NCBI RefSeq assembly: GCF_004919105.1
Contig: NZ_STGK01000012.1
Span: 83,903 to 147,902, forward strand
Length of the DNA stretch: 64,000 nt
Direction: 5' to 3'
DNA from: Nocardioides sp. GY 10113
GTDB taxonomy: Bacteria; Actinomycetota; Actinomycetes; Propionibacteriales; Nocardioidaceae
The notes under the pieces are model-generated. The model made no database searches. It was given only the letters and a program-made list of their open reading frames with translations, and was not told the origin of the DNA. Position 1 is the stretch's first letter; each line of letters opens with the position of its first letter. Shown piece by piece: positions 28,845 to 37,161 of the stretch. A program made the translations under genes and the position numbers.

Positions 28845-28858
28845 TAGAACACGTTCTA
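28845..28858. promoter_or_regulatory. KstR box, methyltransferase / fadE34 divergent region
   Basis: TAGAACACGTTCTA is a perfect palindrome and exact match to TnnAACnnGTTnnA. It sits between the -10 of the leftward methyltransferase and the rightward fadE34. Confidence 0.88.
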
Positions 28859-28900
28859 CTTCGGTCCCCGGTGGCCGCGTGTCGACGCGAAGGAGCCCGC

Positions 28901-30934
28901 ATGTCCCTCGGCATCAGCGACGAGCAGGTCGAGCTCGCCAGCACCCTGCGCAAGTGGGCGGCGAGCCTCGGCCCGATCGAGGCCGCCCGCGCGTCCGAGG
29001 GCGAGGTCGCGGCCCGCTTCGACGAGCAGTGGACGGCCATCGAGGAGATGGGGCTGCACGCGATCGCCCTGCCCGAGTCGGCCGGCGGTGGCGGTGGCTC
29101 GGTGCTCGACCAGGCCGTCGCCCTCGAGGCCTGCGCCCACGAGCTGCTGCCCGGGGGGCTGCTCGGTGCCGCCGTCGGCGGGCTGCTCACCGGCCGCCCC
29201 GGTCGGTACGGCGTGCAGGTCGGCGACGTGGTCTGGGACGGCGGCACCGCCGCCGAGCCGCTGCTCGCCGACGGCGCCGTGGCCGGCACCCCGGCGCTCG
29301 GTATCGACCTCAGTGCCCGGCACGCGGGCGCCTCCGGCGCCTCCGACGACGCCCGCCGGCGCCGGCTCGCGGTCACCCTGGCCGCCGCCGAGGCGGCCGG
29401 CGTGGCCCGGTGGTGCCTGGAGACCGCCGTCGACTACGCCAAGGTCCGCGAGCAGTTCGGGCGCAAGATCGGCGCGTTCCAGGCGATCAAGCACCTCTGC
29501 GCCCAGATGCTGGAGACCGCCGAGGCCGTCACCGCCGCCGCCTGGGACGCGGCCGCGGCCGCCGACGGCGAGGACCAGGACCAGTGGGCCTTCGCCGTCG
29601 ACGTCGCCCAGGCGACCTGCTTCGACGGAGCCGTGGCGGTGGCCAAGGACTGCATCCAGGTGCTCGGCGGGATCGGCTTCACCTACGAGCACGACGCCCA
29701 TCTCTACCTGCGGCGTGCGCTGAGCGTGCGCGCGCTGGCCGGCTCCGCCGACGCCGCGGCGGAGAGGCTCACCGCGGCGGCCGTCGGCGGCGTACGGCGC
29801 CGGGTGGACGTCGACCTCGAGGGCCGCGACGAGGCGGTCCGACCGCAGGTCCGCGCGACGGTCGAGGGGATCGCGGGGCTCGCCGAGGACCAGCGCCGCG
29901 CGGCGCTGGTCGAGTCGGGCTACCTGACCCCGCACTGGCCCGCGCCGTACGGGCTCGGCGCCGATCCGACCACCCAGATCGTGATCGACCAGGAGCTCGC
30001 GCGGGCCGGCGTGACCCGACCCGACCTCGTGATCGCCGGCTGGGCGGTGCCCACGATCCTGACCCACGGCACCGACGCGCAGCGCGAGCGGTTCGTCCGC
30101 CCCTCGCTGCTCGGTGACCTGATCTGGTGCCAGCTCTTCTCCGAGCCGGGCTCCGGCTCCGACCTCGCCTCGCTGCGGACCAAGGCGGTGCGGGTCGAGG
30201 GTGGCTGGTCGCTGACCGGGCAGAAGGTGTGGACCTCGATGGCCGAACGCGCCGACTGGGGGATCTGCCTGGCCCGGACCGACCCGGACGCCCCGCAGCA
30301 CCAGGGCATCACCTACTTCCTGGTCGACATGCGCTCGGCCGGCATCGAGGTCCGGCCGCTACGCGAGATCACCGGCGAGGCGCTGTTCAACGAGGTCTTC
30401 CTGGACGACGTCTTCGTGCCCGACGAGTGCGTGGTCGCCGAGCCGGGCGACGGCTGGCGGCTGGCCCGCACCACCCTCGCCAACGAGCGGGTGGCGATGG
30501 CCAGCGCGCGGCTGACCAAGAGCGTCGAGCGCGCGGTGGCGCTGGCCGCCGCCGGCGGGCTGGACCCGGTGCAGCGGGTGGCCGTCGGTCACCAGGTGGC
30601 GCTGGCCACGGTGTGTGGCCTGCTCGGGGTGCGCACCACCCTGAGGGCCCTCGGTGGGCGTGGCCCGGGTGCGGAGTCCAGCGTGGCCAAGCTGCTCGGC
30701 GTACGGAGTCGTCAGGAGTCGTCCGAGCTGGTGGTGCAGCTCCAGGGCGAGGCCCTGGCCCTGCTGGCGGGCGTGGGTCGCGACGCCGACGCCGAGCCGG
30801 GCGCCGAGCCGGGCGCCGAGCTGGGGGCCGACGTCTGGGAGCAGCTCAACACCCGCTGCCTCTCCATCGCCGGCGGCACCACGCAGATCCTGCGCAACGT
30901 GGCGGGCGAGCGGATCCTCGGCCTCCCGCGCTGA
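28901..30934 (+). CDS. fadE34: Acyl-CoA dehydrogenase, double-domain FadE34 type
   Basis: Flavoenzyme of 677 aa with two acyl-CoA dehydrogenase modules in one chain. Residues ~1-290 are a first module (AKVREQFGRKIGAFQAIKH, VLGGIGFTYEHDAHLYLRR). Residues ~300-677 are a second module (YLTPHWPAPYGLG, WCQLFSEPGSGSDLASLRT, CLSIAGGTTQILRNVAGERILGLPR). This is the FadE34 architecture that dehydrogenates steroid side-chain acyl-CoAs. ATG 28901 follows AAGGAG. In mycobacteria fadE34 also neighbours kstR. A short Glu-Pro-Gly-Ala repeat lies near residue 627. Confidence 0.9.
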   Translation: MSLGISDEQVELASTLRKWAASLGPIEAARASEGEVAARFDEQWTAIEEMGLHAIALPESAGGGGGSVLDQAVALEACAHELLPGGLLGAAVGGLLTGRPGRYGVQVGDVVWDGGTAAEPLLADGAVAGTPALGIDLSARHAGASGASDDARRRRLAVTLAAAEAAGVARWCLETAVDYAKVREQFGRKIGAFQAIKHLCAQMLETAEAVTAAAWDAAAAADGEDQDQWAFAVDVAQATCFDGAVAVAKDCIQVLGGIGFTYEHDAHLYLRRALSVRALAGSADAAAERLTAAAVGGVRRRVDVDLEGRDEAVRPQVRATVEGIAGLAEDQRRAALVESGYLTPHWPAPYGLGADPTTQIVIDQELARAGVTRPDLVIAGWAVPTILTHGTDAQRERFVRPSLLGDLIWCQLFSEPGSGSDLASLRTKAVRVEGGWSLTGQKVWTSMAERADWGICLARTDPDAPQHQGITYFLVDMRSAGIEVRPLREITGEALFNEVFLDDVFVPDECVVAEPGDGWRLARTTLANERVAMASARLTKSVERAVALAAAGGLDPVQRVAVGHQVALATVCGLLGVRTTLRALGGRGPGAESSVAKLLGVRSRQESSELVVQLQGEALALLAGVGRDADAEPGAEPGAELGADVWEQLNTRCLSIAGGTTQILRNVAGERILGLPR

Positions 30935-30936
30935 CC

Positions 30937-31024
30937 GCCGACGCGGGCCTGGGGCACCGCCGACCCGGGCCTTGGGCGCCCTCGACCCGTGGCTTGGGCG
31001 CCCCCGACCCGGCGGTTGAGGGCC
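30937..31024. repeat. 22-bp tandem array, four degenerate copies
   Basis: Units start at 30937, 30959, 30981 and 31003, approximately GCCGACCCGGGCCTTGGGCGCC. The array begins three bases after the fadE34 stop codon. The unit is about 80 percent identical to the reverse complement of the facing array at 31057-31188, so together they form a large inverted structure between convergent genes. Confidence 0.8.
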
Positions 31025-31056
31025 GGTCGAACCGGCAGCCACGGCTCATGGATGGT

Positions 31057-31188
31057 GCCTGAGCCCCAGCTGGGCGGGGCCTGAGCCCCGGCTCGGCGGC
31101 GCCTCAGCCCCGGCTCGGCTGTGCCTGACTGCCGGCTGGGCGGTGCCTGAGGCCCGGCTCGGCGGTGCCTGACCCACGGCTCGCGCGG
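31057..31188. repeat. 22-bp tandem array, six degenerate copies, inverted to the previous array
   Basis: Units start at 31057, 31079, 31101, 31123, 31145 and 31167, approximately GCCTGAGCCCCGGCTCGGCGGT. The array runs into the esterase gene, whose stop is at 31104, and encodes about its last 28 residues. No spacers separate the units, so it is not a CRISPR. Confidence 0.82.
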
Positions 31189-32411
31189 TGGGTGTTCCAG
31201 TGCCAGTGCAGGTACCGGTCGATCGCCCGGACCACGTGCGCCGAGCGGATCGAGGGGAAGAGGTCGAAGGCGTGCTGGGCGCCCGGGAGCTCGGCGTAGA
31301 CGACGCTGCGTCGCGACGTCTCCCGGAGCCGAGCCACGAAGGCGCGGGCCTGGCGGACGTCGACCAGGGTGTCCGAGGCGCCGTGCAGGACGAAGAAGTC
31401 CGGGGCGTCCTCGGTCACCCGCAGCAGCGGTGAGGCCGCCTCGAAGACCTCGGGTGAGTCGGCGAAGCTGGTCTGCATGACCTTCGGCGCGAGGAACCTG
31501 TCCCGGGTCTGCAGCACCCGGGGGATGCCGGTGGCGCCGGCCAGGTCGTACACCCCGTAGTGCGGTACGGCGGCCTGGACCGTCGTGTCCGCGTCCTCGA
31601 AGCCGGGCTGGAACGCCGGGTCGTTGGCCGTGAGCGCGGCGAGCGCGGTGAGGTGGCCGCCGGCGGAGCCGCCGGTGATCACCACGTAGTCGGGGTCGCC
31701 CCCGTACTCGGCGATGTTCGCCCGCACCCAGGCGATCGCTGCCTTGACGTCGACGATCTGTGCCGGCCACGGGGAGCGGGGTGCCAGTCGGTAGTTGATC
31801 GCCACGCAGACCCAGCCCTTGGCGGCCAGGTGCTGCATCAGCGGGAGTCCCTGCTGCTCCTTCTCCCCGATCGTCCACGCGCCGCCGTGCACCTGCAGCA
31901 GCACCGGGGCGCCGGAGGCGGGCGTCAGCGTCGAGGTGTAGATGTCGAGCAGCCCGCGCTTGCCGTGCGCCGCGTCGTAGGCGACGTCGCGCAGCACCTG
32001 GACGCCGGCGCGGCGGCGCGCACGGCCGTACGCGAACGGGTTGGCGATCGAGCGCCACGGGGTGGCCAGGTCGGCCGGCGTCGGCGCCGCGTCCAGCTGC
32101 TCGGCGTAGTCGATCCCGAGCCCCTCGGTCAGGGCCTCCTCCGCGGCGGCGCCGACCTGCCGGCTCTGCCGGATCAGGTAGGCCAGCCCGGCCGCGGAGG
32201 CGCCGGCGAGGGCGAGCCCGCGCGTGTCGCGGCGGCGGCCCGTGGCGTGCAGCGCCGCGTCGGCCACGGTGAGCCCCAGCAGGTGCGGGGCGAGCTCTCC
32301 GGTCAGCCACCCGGCGAAGAAGGCGGGGATGCCGGTACGGAAGCCGGACAGGGGGCGGATCGCGTTGGCGGTGAGGGCCGCGGTGAGGAGCTGTCGCCCG
32401 ACGAATCCCAT
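31104..32411 (-). CDS. lipC: Alpha/beta-hydrolase esterase, LipC-like (HSL family)
   Basis: Esterase of 435 aa, HSL type. The oxyanion motif is HGGAW, the nucleophile Ser is in GGSAGG, and the acid and base are in LHGASDTLVD and GAQHAFD. An N-terminal ~130-residue helical and hydrophobic extension matches LipC. ATG 32411 follows a minus-strand TAGAGT by 6 nt (leaderless). It is divergent from a WS/DGAT, reflecting the mycobacterial lipC-Rv0221 pairing. The final ~28 residues are encoded by 22-bp repeats and are probably unstructured. Acts on neutral lipid esters by inference. Confidence 0.85.
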   Translation of the reverse strand: MGFVGRQLLTAALTANAIRPLSGFRTGIPAFFAGWLTGELAPHLLGLTVADAALHATGRRRDTRGLALAGASAAGLAYLIRQSRQVGAAAEEALTEGLGIDYAEQLDAAPTPADLATPWRSIANPFAYGRARRRAGVQVLRDVAYDAAHGKRGLLDIYTSTLTPASGAPVLLQVHGGAWTIGEKEQQGLPLMQHLAAKGWVCVAINYRLAPRSPWPAQIVDVKAAIAWVRANIAEYGGDPDYVVITGGSAGGHLTALAALTANDPAFQPGFEDADTTVQAAVPHYGVYDLAGATGIPRVLQTRDRFLAPKVMQTSFADSPEVFEAASPLLRVTEDAPDFFVLHGASDTLVDVRQARAFVARLRETSRRSVVYAELPGAQHAFDLFPSIRSAHVVRAIDRYLHWHWNTHRASRGSGTAEPGLRHRPAGSQAQPSRG

Positions 32412-32498
32412 GGATGGACTCTAGTGCGATCGTCCGCGGCCCTTGCAACAACTTCTGGGCCCCGCGATGATTCGGCGCACCGAGCGAGGAGTGGGTCG

Positions 32499-33941
32499 AT
32501 GGAGCGTCTGAGTGGGCTGGATGCGAGCTTCCTGTATCTGGAGACGCCGGCGCAGCTGATGCACGTCTGCGCGGTGCTGGTCATCGACCCGAGCACGATG
32601 CCGGAGCCGTACTCGTTCCCACGCTTCCAGCGTGCCCTGGACGCACGGGTGCGGGGGCTGCCGACCTTCCTGCGCAAGATCCGCGGCGTGCCGCTCGGGC
32701 TGGACCACCCGGTCTGGGTCGAGGACCGCAACTTCGACATCGAGCGTCACCTGCACCGGCTGGCGCTCCCGACGCCGGGCGGCTACGCCGAGCTGATGGA
32801 GCTGGCGGCGCACTTCGCGTCGCTGCCGCTGGACCGGTCGCGCCCGCTCTGGGAGATGTGGGTGATCGAGGGCTACACCCCGGACCCCGGTGGCGGCGAG
32901 CGGATCGCGGTCCTGGTCAAGAGTCACCACGCGACGGTGGACGGGGTCTCCGGGGCCAACCTGCTCTCACACCTGTGCGCCCTCGAGCCGGACGCGGAGT
33001 TCCTGAGCGTCGAGGAGCGTCCCCTCGGCGGCGACCCCACGCGGGGGGCGCTGCTGGGGCGTGCCGTGATCGACACCGTGACCAAGCCGCTGAACCTGGT
33101 GCGGGTGATCAAGCCCTCGGTGTCGTTCATCGCGAACACCATCGGGCGGGCCCGCGAGGGCACCGCGATGGCCGCGCCGTTCTCGGCGCCGCGCACCGCG
33201 TTCAACGGGATCATCACCGGGCGCCGCGCGATCGCGCTGGCCGACCTGTCGCTCGACGAGATCCGGGAGGTCAAGCGCGACAGCGGCGCGACGGTGAACG
33301 ACGTCGTGCTCACCATCGTGGGCGGCGCCCTGCGGGCCTACCTCGAGGGCCGCGGCGAGCTGCCGGACACCACCCTCCTGGCCGCGGTGCCGGTCAGCGT
33401 CCGCGAGGCCTCGAACCGGGCGGAGGGTGCGAACAAGGTCTCGGCCCTCTTCTGCAAGCTGGGCACCGACCTCGGCGACCCGCTGGAGCGGCTGCGGCTC
33501 CTCGCGGAGCGGAACCGGTACGCCAAGGAGCACCACGACGCCATCGGCGCCGACACCCTGCAGGACTGGGCCGAGTTCGCCGCGCCGCGCACCTTCGGGC
33601 TCGCGGTGCGTGCCTACGCGGCGCTCCGGCTGCCGGAGAAGCACCCGGTGGTGCACAACCTGGTGGTCTCCAACGTGCCGGGCCCGCCGATCCCGCTCTA
33701 CTTCATGGGCGGGCGGATCGAGGGGCTCTACCCGCTCGGGCCGGTCTACCACGGCTCCGGGCTCAACATCACGGTGATGTCGAACGCCGGCCGGGTGCAC
33801 GTCGGCGCGATCGCGTGCCGGGAGTCGGTGCCCGACGTCGAGACGCTGGTCCGCGAGTTCCCGCGCGAGCTCGAGCGCCTGCGCAAGGAGGTCGCCGAGC
33901 GCGGCGCCGAGGACCGGGCCGAGGACCAGGTCGAGGAGTGA
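32499..33941 (+). CDS. Wax ester synthase / diacylglycerol acyltransferase (WS/DGAT)
   Basis: Acyltransferase of 480 aa that makes triacylglycerol or wax esters from acyl-CoA. The catalytic motif HHxxxDG is H143-H144-ATV-D148-G149. Also typical are the N-terminal MERLSGLDASFLYLE, PLWEMWVIEG and the C-terminal NLVVSNVPGPPIPLYFMGG. ATG 32499 follows AGGAG by 7 nt. The C-terminus is charged (EDRAEDQVEE). With the divergent esterase it suggests storage-lipid turnover for propionyl- and acetyl-CoA from sterols, an inference. Confidence 0.92.
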   Translation: MERLSGLDASFLYLETPAQLMHVCAVLVIDPSTMPEPYSFPRFQRALDARVRGLPTFLRKIRGVPLGLDHPVWVEDRNFDIERHLHRLALPTPGGYAELMELAAHFASLPLDRSRPLWEMWVIEGYTPDPGGGERIAVLVKSHHATVDGVSGANLLSHLCALEPDAEFLSVEERPLGGDPTRGALLGRAVIDTVTKPLNLVRVIKPSVSFIANTIGRAREGTAMAAPFSAPRTAFNGIITGRRAIALADLSLDEIREVKRDSGATVNDVVLTIVGGALRAYLEGRGELPDTTLLAAVPVSVREASNRAEGANKVSALFCKLGTDLGDPLERLRLLAERNRYAKEHHDAIGADTLQDWAEFAAPRTFGLAVRAYAALRLPEKHPVVHNLVVSNVPGPPIPLYFMGGRIEGLYPLGPVYHGSGLNITVMSNAGRVHVGAIACRESVPDVETLVREFPRELERLRKEVAERGAEDRAEDQVEE

Positions 33942-33981
33942 CCTGCCTTCCCGATGGGCGGGAGGCATCGCGGCAACTAAC

Positions 33982-33995
33982 TAGAACACGTTACA
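33982..33995. promoter_or_regulatory. KstR box, igr-type operon
   Basis: TAGAACACGTTACA matches the consensus exactly and is identical to the box at 21087. The -10 element TACAGT (33992-33997) overlaps it, 7 nt before the leaderless GTG 34005. Confidence 0.87.
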
Positions 33996-34004
33996 GTTCC
34001 AGTT

Positions 34005-36206
34005 GTGGATGCAGACGCGATCAACGCAGTAGGCGAAGTGGTCCGCGAGGTCCTCGACCGCGAGGCGGACGCGACCGACTGGTCGGCATGGGCCGCGGCG
34101 GGGCTCACCGCGCTGCCCGTCCCGGAGGCGTACGGCGGCGAGGGGCTCGGGCTGGCGGCGGTCGCCGTGCTGCTGCGCGAGGCCGGGCGCCGGGGCGTGC
34201 AGACCCCCGCCTGGGACACCCTGTGCTGCGGCGCGCTGACGCTGGCGGCGTACGGCACCGAGACCCAGCGCAAGGAGCTGCTGCCCGGTGTCGCGGCCGG
34301 CGAGGTGCGCCTGGCCGCGGCCCTTCGCGAGCCCGGCCTGGGGCTGGGCCCGGCGAGCGGCCCCGACGACCTCCCGGCCACCACCGTCGCCGACGGCCGG
34401 ATCACCGGCCGCAAGATCGGCGTGACCCACGCGGCCGAGGCCTCCCGACTGCTGGTCACCGCCCGGCTCGGCGAGCAGCGGGTCGTCGCGCTGGTCGACC
34501 CCGCCGCCCCCGGCGTCCGGCTGATGCCGGCCACCGCGTCCAGCGGGCAGGACCAGCACACCGTGGTCCTGGACGGCGCCCCGGTCGAGCTGCTCGAGGA
34601 CGGCGCCGCGGACCACCTGCTCGACCTGGCCCGGGCCGGCCTGGCGGTGACCGCGGCCGGCGTCCTGGCCGGCGCCCGCGACCTGACCGCCGACTACGTG
34701 AAGGGGCGCCGCCAGTTCGGCCGCGCGCTCGCGGAGTTCCAGGCCGTCTCGCTGCAGATGGCCGACGTCTACGTCACCTCCCGCACGCTGGACCTGGCTG
34801 CCGACAACGCGGTCTGGCGGGTGGGCGAGGGCCTGCCGGCCGGTGACGACCTCGCGGTCGCCGGCTACTGGGCCAGCCAGGTCGCGCCGTACGCCTTCCG
34901 CACCTGCCACCACCTGCACGGCGGCATGGGCGTCGACATCACCTACCCGCTGGTCGGCTACTCGACCTGGGGCACGGACCTCGCGCACGCGCTGGACACC
35001 ACCGCCGCCCACGTGCCGGTCGAGGACGCCGACGCCAAGAACCTCGAGCTCACCGACGCCCAGCGCGCGCTCAAGTCCGAGCTGCGCGCCTGGTTCGCCG
35101 GGCTCTCGGAGGAGTTCGGCCACCCCGCCGACCCCGGCCCGGACGGTGCCGTCGACCGGCACGGCCCGACGTACCAGCGGCTGATCAAGCGGATGGGCGA
35201 CGACGGCTGGATGGGCGTCGGCTGGCCGAAGGAGTACGGCGGCCACGGGCTCGGCGAGATCGAGCAGACGATCTTCGCCAACGAGGCGCAGTACCACGAC
35301 GTGCACCTGCCGTCCGTGACGCTGCAGACGGTCGGCCCCACCCTGATCCGGTACGGCAGCGAGAAGCAGAAGGAGATGTTCCTCTCCCGGATCCTGGCCG
35401 GCGACGTGCACTTCGCGATCGGCTACTCCGAGCCGGACGCGGGCACCGACCTGGCCTCGCTGCGCACCACCGCCCGGCGGGACGGTGACCACTATGTGGT
35501 CAACGGCCAGAAGCTGTGGACCACCGGCGGCCACCAGGCCGACTACCTGTGGCTCGCGGTGCGGACCGACCCGGACGCGCCCAAGCACAAGGGCATCTCG
35601 ATCCTGATCGTCGACACGAAGGACCCCGGGTACTCCTGGACGCCGATCATCACCGCCGACGGCTCCCACCACGTCAACGCGACGTACTTCAACGACGTCC
35701 GGGTGCCGGTCGACATGCTCGTCGGCGAGGAGAACCAGGGCTGGAGGCTGATCACCACCCAGCTCAACCACGAGCGCGTGATGCTCGGGCCGGCCGGGCG
35801 GATCGAGGGCCTGCGCGACAAGGTGGTGGCCTGGGCGGACGCCGCCGGCGTCCGCGGCGCCGCCGACGTGCGGGAGGCCCTCGGGCGCACCACCGCGGTG
35901 TTCCGGATCAACGAGCTGCTCAACTGGGAGGTCGCCCGGGCGGCGGCCGCCGGCGAGATCAAGGTCGCCGACGCCTCCTCCTCCAAGGTCTTCGCCGCCG
36001 ACCAGGTCCAGCACCTGCTCGCCGACCTCATCGCGCTCGTGCACCGGCACGGCGACCCGGGCGAGCCCGCGACCAAGGAGCTGCTCGACTACCTCGACGC
36101 GCAGGCCAAGCGGAACCTGGTGCTCACCTTCGGCGGCGGCGTCCAGGAGGTCCAGCGCGAGCTGATCTCGATGTTCGGCCTCGGCCTGCCGCGGGTGCCC
36201 CGATGA
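34005..36206 (+). CDS. chsE1-chsE2: Fused acyl-CoA dehydrogenase ChsE1-ChsE2 (FadE28-FadE29)
   Basis: Protein of 733 aa. Residues ~1-340 are a FadE28-like module (LTALPVPEAYGGEGLGLAAVAV, VKGRRQFGRALAEFQAVS, CHHLHGGMGVDITYPL). Residues ~345-733 are a FadE29-like module (WMGVGWPKEYGGHGLGEIE, AIGYSEPDAGTDLASLRT, NGQKLWTTGG, LTFGGGVQEVQRELISMFGLGLPR). In mycobacteria these are two genes whose products form an alpha2beta2 enzyme that dehydrogenates the three-carbon side-chain CoA ester. Here they are one chain. Leaderless GTG 34005. The stop overlaps the next ATG. It heads the chsH2-chsH1-ltp2 operon. Confidence 0.9.
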   Translation: MDADAINAVGEVVREVLDREADATDWSAWAAAGLTALPVPEAYGGEGLGLAAVAVLLREAGRRGVQTPAWDTLCCGALTLAAYGTETQRKELLPGVAAGEVRLAAALREPGLGLGPASGPDDLPATTVADGRITGRKIGVTHAAEASRLLVTARLGEQRVVALVDPAAPGVRLMPATASSGQDQHTVVLDGAPVELLEDGAADHLLDLARAGLAVTAAGVLAGARDLTADYVKGRRQFGRALAEFQAVSLQMADVYVTSRTLDLAADNAVWRVGEGLPAGDDLAVAGYWASQVAPYAFRTCHHLHGGMGVDITYPLVGYSTWGTDLAHALDTTAAHVPVEDADAKNLELTDAQRALKSELRAWFAGLSEEFGHPADPGPDGAVDRHGPTYQRLIKRMGDDGWMGVGWPKEYGGHGLGEIEQTIFANEAQYHDVHLPSVTLQTVGPTLIRYGSEKQKEMFLSRILAGDVHFAIGYSEPDAGTDLASLRTTARRDGDHYVVNGQKLWTTGGHQADYLWLAVRTDPDAPKHKGISILIVDTKDPGYSWTPIITADGSHHVNATYFNDVRVPVDMLVGEENQGWRLITTQLNHERVMLGPAGRIEGLRDKVVAWADAAGVRGAADVREALGRTTAVFRINELLNWEVARAAAAGEIKVADASSSKVFAADQVQHLLADLIALVHRHGDPGEPATKELLDYLDAQAKRNLVLTFGGGVQEVQRELISMFGLGLPRVPR

Positions 36207-36739
36207 GCGCCGAGGTGGCCCAGGAGCTGGTCCCCGCCGAGGTGCACGCGCACGTCCTGGCGGAGGCGGAGCGGATCAGGGGCTGGGGCGAGGCGGCCGA
36301 GCGTCGCGCCCGCGACGAGGTCAACCAGCCCACGATCAACAACTGGCTCGAGGCGATCGGACTGGACAACCCCCGGTTCACCGAGGGGGAGGCGCCGCCG
36401 TCGATGGCGCAGGTCTGGACGATGTACGGCCTGGGCGGCAAGCCCGCCGCCGACGACCCGCTGCACTCGATGATGCGCGTGCTGACCGACGCCGGCTTCA
36501 CCGCGGTGCTCGGCACCAACTGCGAGCAGACCTACGACCGCTACCTGAGGGTCGGGGAGCGGGTGCGGGTGACCACGGCGCTCGACTCGGTGGTCGGGCC
36601 GAAGGCGACCGGGATGGGCGTCGGCTACTTCGTCACCTCCCGCAACACCTGGTACGTCGACCACCCCGACGGCCGCACCGAGAAGGTGGCCTCCATGCTC
36701 TTCCGGGTCCTCAAGTTCATCCCGAAGGGACGAGCGTGA
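36203..36739 (+). CDS. chsH2 (N): ChsH2 MaoC-like hydratase subunit, separate N-terminal half
   Basis: MaoC/hotdog protein of 178 aa that matches the N-terminal domain of ChsH2, the partner of ChsH1 in hydrating the steroid C22 enoyl-CoA (NNWLEAIGLDNPRF, GTNCEQTYDRYLRVGERVRVTT). In mycobacteria this domain is joined to a DUF35 domain in one ~311-aa protein. Here translation stops and the DUF35 part starts in a GTGA overlap. Combined size (178+141 aa) fits the fused homologue, so it reads as a clean gene split and not as decay. Confidence 0.87.
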   Translation: MSAEVAQELVPAEVHAHVLAEAERIRGWGEAAERRARDEVNQPTINNWLEAIGLDNPRFTEGEAPPSMAQVWTMYGLGGKPAADDPLHSMMRVLTDAGFTAVLGTNCEQTYDRYLRVGERVRVTTALDSVVGPKATGMGVGYFVTSRNTWYVDHPDGRTEKVASMLFRVLKFIPKGRA

Positions 36740-37161
36740 GCGGCCCCGTGCGCCCGGTCGTCAACCGGGACAACGCGTACTTCTTCGACGGCGCCCGCGC
36801 GCAGGAGCTGCGGATCCAGAAGTGCAACAAGTGTGGCGTGCTGCGGCACCCGCCCGGCCCGGCCTGCCCGGACTGCGGCGCCCTGGACCGCGGGTTCGTG
36901 GTCGCGGGTGGGGAGGGCACCGTCTTCTCCTACGTGGTCCACCACGCGCCGCAGGTGCCGGGCAAGGAGCTGCCGCTGGTGATCGCGCTCGTCGACCTCG
37001 ACGAGGGCGTGCGGATGGTGGCCGAGGTGACCGGCGTACCGCCCGAGGGGCCGGACGGCCTGGCCATCGGCGACCGGCTGGCGGTCGGTTGGAACGTGAT
37101 CGACGAGGAGCTGACCCTGCCGATCTGGCACCGGGTGGCCCGAGCGGGGGAGGACGCATGA
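36736..37161 (+). CDS. chsH2 (C): ChsH2 DUF35 subunit (OB-fold with zinc ribbon), separate C-terminal half
   Basis: DUF35 protein of 141 aa: N-terminal zinc ribbon CNKCG...CPDCG (residues ~32-50), then an OB-fold (GTVFSYVVHHAP, VALVDLDEGVRMVAEV). In the ChsH1/ChsH2/Ltp2 system the DUF35 domain docks the aldolase Ltp2 and is needed for its activity. GTG 36736 overlaps the MaoC stop; the stop overlaps ATG 37158. Zn-ligand cysteines are all present. Confidence 0.88.
   Translation: MSGPVRPVVNRDNAYFFDGARAQELRIQKCNKCGVLRHPPGPACPDCGALDRGFVVAGGEGTVFSYVVHHAPQVPGKELPLVIALVDLDEGVRMVAEVTGVPPEGPDGLAIGDRLAVGWNVIDEELTLPIWHRVARAGEDA

Noticed and set aside
30937..31188. CRISPR array
   Set aside because: The 22-bp units are directly adjacent with no spacers, degenerate, and there are no cas genes.
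31560..32498. Upstream in-frame extension of the WS/DGAT into the region antisense to lipC
   Set aside because: MERLSGLDASFLYLE at 32499 is the family N-terminus and has a ribosome site. The extension is low-complexity antisense.
36730..36745. Programmed frameshift joining the two ChsH2 halves
   Set aside because: No slippery heptamer or downstream pseudoknot is visible. The GTGA overlap with a GTG start is adequate for separate translation.
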